From: an uncultured Acetatifactor sp.
GTDB taxonomy: Bacteria; Bacillota; Clostridia; Lachnospirales; Lachnospiraceae
Length of the DNA stretch: 33,718 bases
Assembly (NCBI GenBank): GCA_947630715.1
Contig: CANRIP010000028.1
Location: 1-33,718, forward strand
Direction: 5' to 3'
Positions within the stretch are counted from its first letter, which is position 1, and each line of letters begins with the position of its first letter. Positions 22,722-30,670 of this stretch are shown in pieces. The notes beneath the pieces are model-generated. The model saw only the letters and a list, made by a program, of their open reading frames with translations, ran no database searches and had not been told where the DNA came from. Made by a program: the position numbers and the translations under genes.

Positions 22722-22752
22722 ACCGGCCCTGCGGGGACAGCAGGCCGGTTTT
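22722..22752 (+). terminator. Second hairpin with short T tract
   Basis: Arms ACCGGCCCTGC and GCAGGCCGGT pair with one bulged C around GGGGACA and are followed by TTTT. It is weaker than the first hairpin, but its placement 24 bases later suggests a paired control region. Confidence 0.35.
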
Positions 22753-22817
22753 GCCGAATCGGGCGGATGGGCCAGGGTACTGAAAAAGGATTGGGGCACA
22801 CGGAAATGGAGGACAAT

Positions 22818-23468
22818 ATGCAGATTGAAACCAAATTCGCGTCTGGGGAGATTTCCACGGACAGAGGCCAGCGGGACGTCTTACGGAGACGTTTTTCCCA
22901 GGGGAGTTACGCCGCAGCCTGGGCTGCTGCCAATCAGTCCCATGGGCTGAAAATCGAAGGGAATGGGAAGGAGACGCCGGAACCGGAGCAGACGGAGACG
23001 GAGCACAGGAAAACGGAGCGGTCCCAGGCGGAAACGATCTACCGGGCGGCGGCTTCCGGGAAAACCTCCCCAGAGCATGTGAGGGCGGTCAGTAAGGTGC
23101 CTTACGGATATCTGGCAAAGGACGGCGTCATCACATACAACGGGGTGACTTTTGTATGCGACGAGAGAACAAACAGCATTTGTCTGGGAGACATGACGGA
23201 TCAGAAAAACGTGCTGAACATTCCTTTGTCGGGCGGCGGCCATCTCAAGGTAAACAGGGATAACATCGGCGATCTCTCCAAAGCCATCGGCATGTTTACG
23301 CCGGAGGATGTCAACCGAATCCTGCGCGCCATTCATCAGGATGCAAAAATCCGCTCCGTGGAGCAGGAGCTGGAGGACATGGAGAACAGCGTGGGTAACC
23401 ACGTATCCGCCGGCGCGTCTTCCGGGGAAACCGATGAAATCGATGAAACCGAGGAACGTCTCCCTTGA
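22818..23468 (+). CDS. Conserved-looking hypothetical protein
   Basis: A 216-residue soluble protein with no assigned family. The N-terminal half is polar and Glu/Thr/Gln-rich, probably disordered (ETPEPEQTETEHRKTERSQA). A compact central region follows: VPYGYLAKDGVITYNGVTFV, CDERTNSICLGDMTDQKN, IPLSGGGHLKV. A helix follows (RILRAIHQDAKIRSVEQELE), and the tail is acidic (TDEIDETEERLP). The DNI-DLSKAIGMFTPEDVNRIL stretch looks like a protein-protein interaction helix pair. GGAGG lies five bases before the ATG. Its own upstream region holds two terminator-like hairpins, and the argC promoter starts within its last codons. Function unknown. Confidence 0.7.
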   Translation: MQIETKFASGEISTDRGQRDVLRRRFSQGSYAAAWAAANQSHGLKIEGNGKETPEPEQTETEHRKTERSQAETIYRAAASGKTSPEHVRAVSKVPYGYLAKDGVITYNGVTFVCDERTNSICLGDMTDQKNVLNIPLSGGGHLKVNRDNIGDLSKAIGMFTPEDVNRILRAIHQDAKIRSVEQELEDMENSVGNHVSAGASSGETDEIDETEERLP

Positions 23469-23493
23469 CAAAAGAACCCGGTTTCGCTAGAAT
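23465..23493 (+). promoter_or_regulatory. Strong sigma-A promoter of the argC operon
   Basis: TTGACA at 23465-23470, exactly 17 bases, then TAGAAT at 23488-23493. It overlaps the stop of the upstream gene by a few bases and points to argC 55 bases further on. The inverted repeat TCACT-TTGT-AGTGA (23493-23506) lies at the expected transcription start and could be a repressor site. Confidence 0.8.
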
Positions 23494-23548
23494 CACTTTG
23501 TAGTGATATCATAGGAAAGTCACTTTCAAAGGAAATCTGGGAGGCAGT

Positions 23549-24607
23549 ATGATTAAGGCGGGGATTATCGGCGCTACGGGCTATGCGGGCGGAGAGCTGG
23601 TGCGGCTTTTGCAGGGGCACAGGGAGACACAGATCGTCTGGTATGGCTCCAAAAGCTACATAGATCAGAAATACAGCGAGGTTTATCAAAATCTGTTTCG
23701 GATCGTGGAGGACGTCTGCCGGGACGACAGGCTGAACGAGCTGGCGGATGAGGCGGATGTGATTTTCACCGCTACGCCTCAGGGATTCCTGGCGGGGGTT
23801 TTGACGGAGGAAATCCTTTCCCGGACAAAGGTGATCGATCTTTCCGCCGATTACCGGATCAAGGATGTGTCGGTGTATGAAAAATGGTATGGGATCGAAC
23901 ATAAATCCCCCCAGTTTCTTCCGGAGGCCGTTTACGGCCTGTGTGAAATCAACAGAGGACGGATCACTCCCGCGACCAGACTGGTGGCCAATCCGGGATG
24001 TTATACCACCTGTTCCATTTTAACCGCGTATCCTTTGATGAAGGAAGGGCTGATTGAGGCGGATACGCTGATCATTGACGCCAAATCCGGGACTTCCGGC
24101 GCGGGCAGGGGGGCAAAGGTGCAGAACCTGTTCTGCGAGGTCAACGAAAACATGAAAGCCTACGGCGTGGCCAGCCACCGACATACGCCGGAGATCGAGG
24201 AGCAGTTGGGCTATGCCTGCGGGAAAAACGTCACCTTGAGCTTTACCCCTCATCTGGTTCCCATGAACCGGGGAATTCTGGTAACGGCGTACGCCAGCCT
24301 GAAACGAAAGCCCGACGGCAGCCTTCCGTCGGAGGGGGAGATCAGGTCGGCTTATGAAAAATACTACGGGGAGGAAAGATTTGTCCGGCTGCTGAAACCC
24401 AATGTCTGTCCGGAAACGAAATGGGTGGAGGGCAGCAACTATGTGGACGTCAATTTCGTGATCGACGAAAGGACGGGCCGCGTGGTCATGATGGGCGCTC
24501 TGGACAATCTGGTGAAGGGCGCGGCGGGACAGGCCGTTCAGAATATGAATCTGCTGTTCGGGCTGCGGGAAAGCGAAGGCCTGGAGATGGTTCCCTGTTT
24601 TCCGTAA
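23549..24607 (+). CDS. argC: N-acetyl-gamma-glutamyl-phosphate reductase
   Basis: A 352-residue enzyme reducing N-acetylglutamyl phosphate to the semialdehyde with NADPH, step three of arginine synthesis. The NADP loop is AGIIGATGYAGGELVRLL near residues 4-21. The catalytic Cys151 lies in RLVANPGCYTTCSIL. DAKSGTSGAGRGAKV and SHRHTPEIEEQLG are also typical. GGGAGG lies before the ATG. It is the first gene of the rightward arg operon, under the promoter at 23465. Confidence 0.97.
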   Translation: MIKAGIIGATGYAGGELVRLLQGHRETQIVWYGSKSYIDQKYSEVYQNLFRIVEDVCRDDRLNELADEADVIFTATPQGFLAGVLTEEILSRTKVIDLSADYRIKDVSVYEKWYGIEHKSPQFLPEAVYGLCEINRGRITPATRLVANPGCYTTCSILTAYPLMKEGLIEADTLIIDAKSGTSGAGRGAKVQNLFCEVNENMKAYGVASHRHTPEIEEQLGYACGKNVTLSFTPHLVPMNRGILVTAYASLKRKPDGSLPSEGEIRSAYEKYYGEERFVRLLKPNVCPETKWVEGSNYVDVNFVIDERTGRVVMMGALDNLVKGAAGQAVQNMNLLFGLRESEGLEMVPCFP

Positions 24608-24639
24608 GGGAAACGCCGGGGAGAAAAAGGAGCATCCGT

Positions 24640-25134
24640 ATGAAATTCACATTTTGTCCTCACTGCGGGCGCAGGCTGATCCAAAAGGAGATCGGGGACG
24701 AAGGGCTGATGCCCTTCTGCCAGCAGTGCAGCGTTCCTCTCTGGGAGACGTTTACCACCAGCGTGATCTGTGCGGTGGTAAACGAATACAAGGAAGTGGC
24801 CCTTCTGCGGCAGGGCTATGTGTCCGAAAACCACTATGTATGCGTGGCGGGCATTATGAAACCCGGGGAATCGGCGGAAGACGCCGCCAGGCGGGAAGTG
24901 CGGGAGGAACTGGGGCTGCCTGTGGAAAAACTGACTTATATCCGCAGCTACCCTTATGAAAAGAAGGAAATGCTGATGCTGGGATTTCGGGCGGACGTGC
25001 GCAAAGCGGAGCTGAAACTCTCCCGGGAGGTGGACGCGGCGGAGTGGGTCCCTCTCAGGGATACTCCCGGAAAGCTGCGGGAGGGCGGCATCGCCTGGCA
25101 GCTTGTGGCCAGCGTGGCAGGGAATCCTGTCTGA
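24640..25134 (+). CDS. Nudix hydrolase with N-terminal zinc ribbon
   Basis: A 164-residue Nudix protein. The N terminus is a four-Cys zinc ribbon: CPHCGRRL and CQQCS, as in NudC-type NADH pyrophosphatases. The Nudix box GxxxxxExxxxxxxREVREELGL starts at GIMKPGESAEDAAR. It is shorter than NudC (about 260 residues) and keeps only the ribbon and catalytic domain. It should cleave a nucleoside diphosphate linked to another group; the substrate is unknown. AGGAG precedes the ATG at 24640; the longer open frame overlaps argC and is spurious. It lies between argC and argJ, co-transcribed. Confidence 0.87.
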   Translation: MKFTFCPHCGRRLIQKEIGDEGLMPFCQQCSVPLWETFTTSVICAVVNEYKEVALLRQGYVSENHYVCVAGIMKPGESAEDAARREVREELGLPVEKLTYIRSYPYEKKEMLMLGFRADVRKAELKLSREVDAAEWVPLRDTPGKLREGGIAWQLVASVAGNPV

Positions 25135-25173
25135 ACAGGCAGTTAAAAAATCAGTGAGAAAGCAAAGAGGAAG

Positions 25174-25635
25174 ATGAACGGAAATTATACGGTCAGGACA
25201 ATGACGATTGAGGATTATGACGGGCTTTATGCCCTTTGGATGACCATAAAGGGTTTCGGCATGAGAAGCATCGATGATTCCAGGGAGGGCGTGGAGCGCT
25301 TTTTGAACCGCAACCCGGGGACCAGCGTTGTGGCGGTAGGAGAGGACGGCTCCATTGTGGGCGGAATTCTCTGCGGGCATGACGGAAGGCGGGGATGCCT
25401 GTATCATGTGTGTGTGCGGGAGGACTGCCGACGGCACGGCATCGGCAAGGAGATGGTGGTCCGGTGCATGAACGCCCTGAAGGCGGAAGGAATCAACAAG
25501 GTCAGTCTGATCGCCTTTACCGTCAACGACATAGGAAACGCTTTCTGGAACCGAATCGGCTGGACCAGGCGGGAGGATTTGAATTATTATGATTTCACGC
25601 TGAACGAGGCGAATATTACGGCGTTTAACAGGTGA
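25174..25635 (+). CDS. GNAT-family N-acetyltransferase
   Basis: A 153-residue GNAT protein. It starts YTVRTMTIEDYDGLYALWMT, the usual first strand and helix. The acetyl-CoA pyrophosphate loop is CREDCRRHGIGKEMVVRCMN (R-x-x-G-x-G type). FWNRIGWTRREDLNYY is the C-terminal GNAT end. AGAGGAAG lies before the ATG. Its place inside the arg operon invites the thought of N-acetylglutamate synthesis. However, the argJ product that follows can make acetylglutamate itself, and the sequence gives no direct sign of glutamate as acceptor. Substrate unknown. Confidence 0.85.
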   Translation: MNGNYTVRTMTIEDYDGLYALWMTIKGFGMRSIDDSREGVERFLNRNPGTSVVAVGEDGSIVGGILCGHDGRRGCLYHVCVREDCRRHGIGKEMVVRCMNALKAEGINKVSLIAFTVNDIGNAFWNRIGWTRREDLNYYDFTLNEANITAFNR

Positions 25636-25657
25636 TGGGGAAGGAAGGAACGAAAAC

Positions 25658-26881
25658 ATGAAACAGGTTGAGGGCGGCGTGACCGCGGCGAAGGGATTTC
25701 TGGCGGCGGGCGTGGAGGCTCGCGTCAAGTATCAAAACCGGAAGGATATGGCGCTGATTTACAGTGAAACGCCCTGCGCGGCGGCGGGGACTTTTACCCG
25801 GAATCTGGTGAAGGCGGCCCCTGTGAAGTGGGATCAGAAGGTGGTGGAGGAATCGCCCTTCGTGCAGGCTGTGGTGGTAAATTCCGGCATTGCCAACGCC
25901 TGTACCGGCGGCCCGGGAATGGAGTGCTGCCGGGCGGAGGCGGAATGCGCGGGAAAACTGTTACACATACCGGCTGAGGCGGTTTTAGTGGCGTCCACCG
26001 GCGTGATTGGCATGCAGATGCCGCTGGAGCGGATTACGGCGGGCATCGAGCAACTGGTGCGGGAAAAGAAAGCCACCTTGCAGGGCGGCAGCGACGCGGC
26101 CCGGGCGATTATGACCACGGACACCGTTCCCAAGGAAATTGCCGTGGAGACCGTGATCGGCGGAAAGACCGTCACCTTGGGAGGAATGTGCAAGGGCTCC
26201 GGCATGATTCACCCCAACATGTGTACCATGCTGGGCTTTCTCACAACGGACGCCTGCATTTCCGCGGAGCTGTTAAAAAAGGCGCTGCGGGATGATGTGA
26301 TAGACACTTTCAATATGATTTCCGTGGACGGGGACACCAGCACCAACGACACGGTTCTGCTTTTGGCCAACGGTCTGGCGGGCAACGAAGAAATCACCGC
26401 CCCGGGACCGGATTACGACGCTTTCTGCCAGGCGCTGCGGTTTGTCACGGTTTACCTTGCCCGGAAGATGGCGGGGGACGGCGAGGGAGCCACCGCTCTT
26501 TTTGAATGCAGGGTGGTGGGAGCCGCCTCCAAACAGGACGCCAGGATACTGGCGAAATCCGTGATCTGTTCCTCCTTGTCCAAAGCGGCTATCTTCGGAC
26601 ATGACGCCAACTTCGGCCGGTTTCTCTGCGCCCTTGGCTATTCCGGCGTTTCCTTCGACCCGGAAAACGTAGATCTGTATTTTGACAGCGAAAACGGCTC
26701 CCTTCATATTTTCAGCCAAGGCTGCGCTCTGGATTACAGCGAGGAGGAGGCCGCGAAGATCTTGTCCGCGCCGGAAGTGACGGTGACGGCGGACATGCAC
26801 ATGGGAGCGGAGGAGGCCGTGGCCTGGGGCTGTGACTTAAGCTATGAGTATGTGAAAATCAACGCGGATTACCGCAGTTAA
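25658..26881 (+). CDS. argJ: Bifunctional ornithine acetyltransferase / N-acetylglutamate synthase
   Basis: A 407-residue ArgJ, which recycles acetyl groups from N-acetylornithine to glutamate. The precursor cuts itself before a Thr to give two chains. Here the site is KGSGMIHPNMCTMLGF, with Thr190 as nucleophile. The residue before the cut is Cys, where most ArgJ proteins I recall have Ala. VVVNSGIANACTG, ASTGVIGMQMP, SVDGDTSTNDT and the end region GCDLSYEYVKINADYR are typical. AAGGAAGG precedes the ATG, 22 bases after the GNAT gene. With ArgJ present, the pathway is the cyclic one. Confidence 0.96.
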   Translation: MKQVEGGVTAAKGFLAAGVEARVKYQNRKDMALIYSETPCAAAGTFTRNLVKAAPVKWDQKVVEESPFVQAVVVNSGIANACTGGPGMECCRAEAECAGKLLHIPAEAVLVASTGVIGMQMPLERITAGIEQLVREKKATLQGGSDAARAIMTTDTVPKEIAVETVIGGKTVTLGGMCKGSGMIHPNMCTMLGFLTTDACISAELLKKALRDDVIDTFNMISVDGDTSTNDTVLLLANGLAGNEEITAPGPDYDAFCQALRFVTVYLARKMAGDGEGATALFECRVVGAASKQDARILAKSVICSSLSKAAIFGHDANFGRFLCALGYSGVSFDPENVDLYFDSENGSLHIFSQGCALDYSEEEAAKILSAPEVTVTADMHMGAEEAVAWGCDLSYEYVKINADYRS

Positions 26882-26917
26882 TGAACGGGATTCCCGCAAC
26901 GAAAGGAAACGATCCAC

Positions 26918-27841
26918 ATGGAAAAGGACATGCAGCAGGTGATGCAGAAAGCGGAGGTGCTGATCGAGGCGCTTCCCTATATTCAGCGTTTCAACCGGAA
27001 AATCATTGTTGTGAAGTATGGCGGCAGCGCCATGAGCAATGAGGAATTGCAGAAAAACGTCATCAAGGATGTCACACTGTTAAAGCTGGTGGGCTTTAAG
27101 CCCATTATCGTCCACGGCGGCGGCAAGGAGATCAGCCGCTGGGTGGAAAAGACGGGCGGACAGGCCCGGTTTGTCAACGGTCTGCGGGTTACCGACGGGG
27201 AGACGATGGAGATCGCGGAAATGGTGCTGAACAAGGTGAACAAAAGCCTTGTGACCATGGTGCAGGAGCTGGGAGTGAAAGCCGTGGGTGTCAGCGGCAA
27301 GGACGGGGGACTGCTCCGGGCGGAAAAGAAATACGCCGACGGCGAGGATATCGGCTATGTGGGAGAGATCAAACAGGTGGATCCCAAGATTCTCTACGAT
27401 CTTCTGGACAAGGATTTCCTGCCTATTGTGGCGCCCATCGGGCTGGGGACGGATTACTGCACCTACAATATCAACGCGGACGATGCCGCCTGCGCCATCG
27501 CCAAGGCGGTGGGAGCCGATAAACTGGTGTTCCTTACGGATGTGGAGGGACTGTACCGGGACGTGAACGATCGGAGTTCCTTTATTTCCAGGCTGACAGC
27601 CTCCGAGGCGGACCGGCTCATGGAAAGCGGCGTGATCGGCGGCGGCATGCTGCCAAAGTTAAACAACTGCACCTCCGCGATCCGAAACGGCGTCAGCCGG
27701 GTTCATATTCTGGACGGCCGCGTCCCCCACTGTCTGCTGCTGGAAATCTTTACCAAGGAAGGGATTGGGACCGCGATCATCGCGGACGACGACAATCTTG
27801 CCACCGGCGTCAAAAGGGACAGTTTCTGCGCGGATCACTGA
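26918..27841 (+). CDS. argB: Acetylglutamate kinase
   Basis: A 307-residue amino-acid kinase phosphorylating N-acetylglutamate, step two of the pathway. Visible motifs: [47 protein letters not shown] and [12 protein letters not shown]. An N-terminal helix ([18 protein letters not shown]) precedes the catalytic core. Such a helix is typical of arginine-inhibited, hexameric enzymes, so feedback inhibition is plausible but unproven. GAAAGGAAA lies before the ATG. It is 36 bases after argJ. Confidence 0.96.
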   Translation: MEKDMQQVMQKAEVLIEALPYIQRFNRKIIVVKYGGSAMSNEELQKNVIKDVTLLKLVGFKPIIVHGGGKEISRWVEKTGGQARFVNGLRVTDGETMEIAEMVLNKVNKSLVTMVQELGVKAVGVSGKDGGLLRAEKKYADGEDIGYVGEIKQVDPKILYDLLDKDFLPIVAPIGLGTDYCTYNINADDAACAIAKAVGADKLVFLTDVEGLYRDVNDRSSFISRLTASEADRLMESGVIGGGMLPKLNNCTSAIRNGVSRVHILDGRVPHCLLLEIFTKEGIGTAIIADDDNLATGVKRDSFCADH

Positions 27842-27863
27842 GCCGCGTTGGGGGCAGGAAAGG

Positions 27864-27967
27864 GGCGCGTTAAACAGCGTATCGGAAGTGGGCGCGCTTA
27901 CAAGCGTATGGGAAACGGCGAGGCGCTTACAAGCGTACCGGGAAACGGCGGCGCTTACAGGGGGCGC
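27864..27967 (+). repeat. Tandem GC-rich repeats between argB and argD
   Basis: About three and a half units of 27-29 bases, with starts near 27867, 27894, 27923 and 27951. The second and third units are nearly identical: GCGCTTACAAGCGTA, then GGGAAACGGCG. Each of these holds a small inverted repeat, CGCTT-AC-AAGCG. The first unit is divergent and the last is cut short. They fill most of the 141-base gap. The array could fold into a row of hairpins, damping or separating argD expression, or be a simple minisatellite. Confidence 0.75.
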
Positions 27968-27982
27968 AAAAAGGAGTCGAAT

Positions 27983-29203
27983 ATGGAAATGACAATGCAG
28001 GGATACATAGAGGAGGCGGAAAAGGATCTGCTCCATGCCTATAACCGCTACCAGATTGTTCTGGACAGAGGGGACGGGGTGTATCTGTATGATACGGACG
28101 GAAAAAAATACCTGGATTTCTGTGCGGGCATCGCGGTATTTGCCCTGGGCTACGGCAACAGGGAATACAATGACGCCCTGAAGTCGCAGATTGACAAAAT
28201 CATCCATACGTCCAATTATTATTACAATGTGCCCGCCGTCCAGGCGGCCCGGAAACTGAAAGCGGCCTCCGGCATGGACCGGGTCTTCTTCACCAACTCC
28301 GGGGCGGAAGCGGTGGAGGGGGCTTTAAAGGCGGCCCGGAAGTACGCTTATTTAAAGGACGGATGCACGGATCATGAAATCATCGCCATGAATCATTCCT
28401 TCCACGGCAGAACCTTCGGCGCCCTTTCCGTCACGGGCAATCCGAAATACCGGGAACCCTTTGAACCCATGATCGGACATGTCAAATTCGGGGAGTTAAA
28501 TGATTTTGAGAGCGTTGAGGCTCTTGTCACGGACAAAACCTGCGCCGTGATCCTGGAGACGGTGCAGGGAGAGGGCGGCCTGCACCCCGCCTCCGGGGAG
28601 TTCTTGCGCAGGGTGCGAAAGCTGTGCCGGGAAAAGGATATTCTGATGATCCTGGATGAGATCCAGTGCGGCATGGGCCGGACGGGGTATCTGTACGCAT
28701 GGCAGAGATATGACGTAAAACCGGATCTGATGACCACGGCAAAGGCTCTGGGCTGCGGTGTGCCCGTGGGGGCGTTTTTGATGACGGAGCATGTGGCGCG
28801 GCATTCTCTCGCCGCCGGGGATCACGGAACCACCTACGGAGGCAATCCTCTGGTCTGCGCGGCTGTGGAAAAAGTCCTTGATTTATTTGAAAAGGGCCAT
28901 ATAATAGATAATGTGAGAGAGGTTGGACCGTATCTGGAAAAACGGCTGGACGAGCTGAAAGACCGTTACGGTTTCATTCTGGAGCGGAGGGGCCTGGGGC
29001 TCATGCAGGGCCTGGTGTTCGACCGCCCTGTCAGGGAGATCATAGACCGGGCGCTGGAACGGGGGTTGATCCTGATTAACGCGGGAACCCAGATCATTCG
29101 TTTTGTTCCGCCTCTGGTGATCACAAAGGAAAATGTGGATGAGATGATTTCTATTCTGGATACTTGTTTGAAAGACGAGGCGCCGGCGGGACGGCAGGAT
29201 TAG
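27983..29203 (+). CDS. argD: Acetylornithine aminotransferase
   Basis: A 406-residue class III PLP aminotransferase, step four: N-acetylglutamate semialdehyde to N-acetylornithine. Motifs: YDTDGKKYLDFCAGIAVFAL near the start, FFTNSGAEAVEGALKAARK, HSFHGRTFGALSVTG, ILDEIQCGMGRTG, and the PLP Lys in TTAKALGCGVPVGAF. AAAAGGAG lies before the ATG at 27983. The open frame extending back to 27848 runs through the repeat array and is not coding. It is followed after seven bases by a solute-binding-like gene. Confidence 0.96.
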   Translation: MEMTMQGYIEEAEKDLLHAYNRYQIVLDRGDGVYLYDTDGKKYLDFCAGIAVFALGYGNREYNDALKSQIDKIIHTSNYYYNVPAVQAARKLKAASGMDRVFFTNSGAEAVEGALKAARKYAYLKDGCTDHEIIAMNHSFHGRTFGALSVTGNPKYREPFEPMIGHVKFGELNDFESVEALVTDKTCAVILETVQGEGGLHPASGEFLRRVRKLCREKDILMILDEIQCGMGRTGYLYAWQRYDVKPDLMTTAKALGCGVPVGAFLMTEHVARHSLAAGDHGTTYGGNPLVCAAVEKVLDLFEKGHIIDNVREVGPYLEKRLDELKDRYGFILERRGLGLMQGLVFDRPVREIIDRALERGLILINAGTQIIRFVPPLVITKENVDEMISILDTCLKDEAPAGRQD

Positions 29204-29210
29204 AGGAAAC

Positions 29211-30614
29211 ATGAGCAGAAAGACAAGATGGATGGAAGTGACAGCCGTGGCAGCCATGGCTGCCGTTCTTTTCTGGGGAAGCACGATGACGCCGAAACAG
29301 CCCGAGGAGGATGCCCTTTCCTTCTTTGATCGGAAGGAGACGATCTATTTCTGGTATTCCGATGAAGATATGAAGGACTGGATCAACAGCGCGGCGGTGT
29401 CCTTTGGGGAGAAGGAGGACGTGCGGGTCATTCCCGTGCTGACCTCCGACAGCGAATATCTGGAGGCGATCAACGATGCCTCCCTGCACGATCAGCAGAT
29501 TCCGGACGCTTACCTGATCAGTCATGAATCTCTGGAAAAAGCATACCTGGCCGGACTGGCGGAGGAAATCGAAGATGCCGGGAATGTCTGTACGGAAGAA
29601 TATTTTCCGAAAGCCGCTCTGTCCGCGGTGACATATAAGGGGAAATTGGTGGCCTATCCCTGTTTCTTTGAAACCAGCGCCCTGGTGTACAACGAGACTT
29701 ATCTGTCCCAGTGGGCGGCACAAAGCGCCCAGCGGGAGCTGGCGGGGGACGCCTCCCAGGGAGAGGGGGAAATGCCGGAAGGATCGGAGGAGACTCCGGC
29801 GGACGCAGATCTTCTCGCCCAGAAGACGGAAGAATACTTCCTGCGCGCAATCCCGGCTACGGTGGACGATATTCTGAGCATTGGGGACAGCTTTGACGTG
29901 CCGGACGGCGTGGACATCATGAAGTGGGATGTCTCCACCATTTTGTATAATTACTGGATCGTTGGCAATTACATGAATGTGGGGGGAGAGGCCGGAGACG
30001 ATGAGACGGTTGTGAATCTGGCAAATCCGGAAACCATTAGCTGTCTTGAGGTATATAAGGCCTTGAACCAGTTTTTCTTTATCGAGTCGGACACGGTTAC
30101 CTATGAGAGCGTACTTCAGGACTTCCTCGACGGCAAGCTGGTGTTTACCGTGGCGACTACGGACGCGGCGCGGAGATTGGAGGACGCGAAGGCGGACGGG
30201 AGTTTTGCCTTTGATTACGGCTTTGCGCCGATGCCGGACGTGAGCCCGGAATTAAAAAGCCGTTCCATGTCCGTTACGGGCGCTGTGGCGGTGAACGGAT
30301 ACTCCGAACATAAGGAGCTGGCGAACCGTTTTGCGGCGTACCTGGCGGAAGAATGTTCCGATTTGATTTATGAGAGGACGGGCAGGATGCCCGCCTGTAA
30401 AAACGCCTGCGCGGACGATGGGGCGGTGGATATTTTCCGTCAGGAATACGGGGACAGCATTCCCCTTCCCAAGCTGATGGAAGCGGGGAATTACTGGCTT
30501 TATCTGGAAAGAATGTTCGCGAGGGTCTGGAACGGGGAAGACGTGACGGCTCTTGTGCAGGAGCTGGACAGACAGATCAGTTTCCAACTGGGTGCGGAAA
30601 CTGGGGATCTATAA
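29211..30614 (+). CDS. Extracellular solute-binding-like protein with signal anchor
   Basis: A 467-residue protein with the layout of a family 1 (sugar-type) ABC solute-binding protein. IYFWYSDEDMKDWINSAAVS and PDAYLISHESLEKAYLAGLA are in the first lobe; GKLVAYPCFFETSALVYNE, LVFTVATTDAARRLED and a C-terminal ELANRFAAYLAEE follow. Residues about 8-25 are hydrophobic (TAVAAMAAVLFWGSTM), with no lipobox Cys, so it is probably membrane-tethered or secreted. An acidic stretch at about 181-202 (GDASQGEGEMPEGSEE) looks like an inserted loop. No ABC permease or ATPase is nearby. GAGGAAAC precedes the ATG, seven bases after argD. A sensing or scavenging role is guesswork. Confidence 0.75.
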   Translation: MSRKTRWMEVTAVAAMAAVLFWGSTMTPKQPEEDALSFFDRKETIYFWYSDEDMKDWINSAAVSFGEKEDVRVIPVLTSDSEYLEAINDASLHDQQIPDAYLISHESLEKAYLAGLAEEIEDAGNVCTEEYFPKAALSAVTYKGKLVAYPCFFETSALVYNETYLSQWAAQSAQRELAGDASQGEGEMPEGSEETPADADLLAQKTEEYFLRAIPATVDDILSIGDSFDVPDGVDIMKWDVSTILYNYWIVGNYMNVGGEAGDDETVVNLANPETISCLEVYKALNQFFFIESDTVTYESVLQDFLDGKLVFTVATTDAARRLEDAKADGSFAFDYGFAPMPDVSPELKSRSMSVTGAVAVNGYSEHKELANRFAAYLAEECSDLIYERTGRMPACKNACADDGAVDIFRQEYGDSIPLPKLMEAGNYWLYLERMFARVWNGEDVTALVQELDRQISFQLGAETGDL

Positions 30615-30670
30615 CGAATATTTGGCCGATCCTGGGATACACTGATGTAAAACGAAAGGTGGTGTATCTT

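Noticed and set aside
24538..25728. 396-codon minus-strand open frame across the Nudix and GNAT genes
   Set aside because: It lies opposite several well-supported genes in GC-rich DNA, has no ribosome site, and is His/Pro/Arg-rich, typical of a shadow frame.
27848..27982. 45-residue N-terminal extension of argD
   Set aside because: It translates the tandem repeats. The ATG at 27983 has a strong ribosome site and the usual ArgD start.
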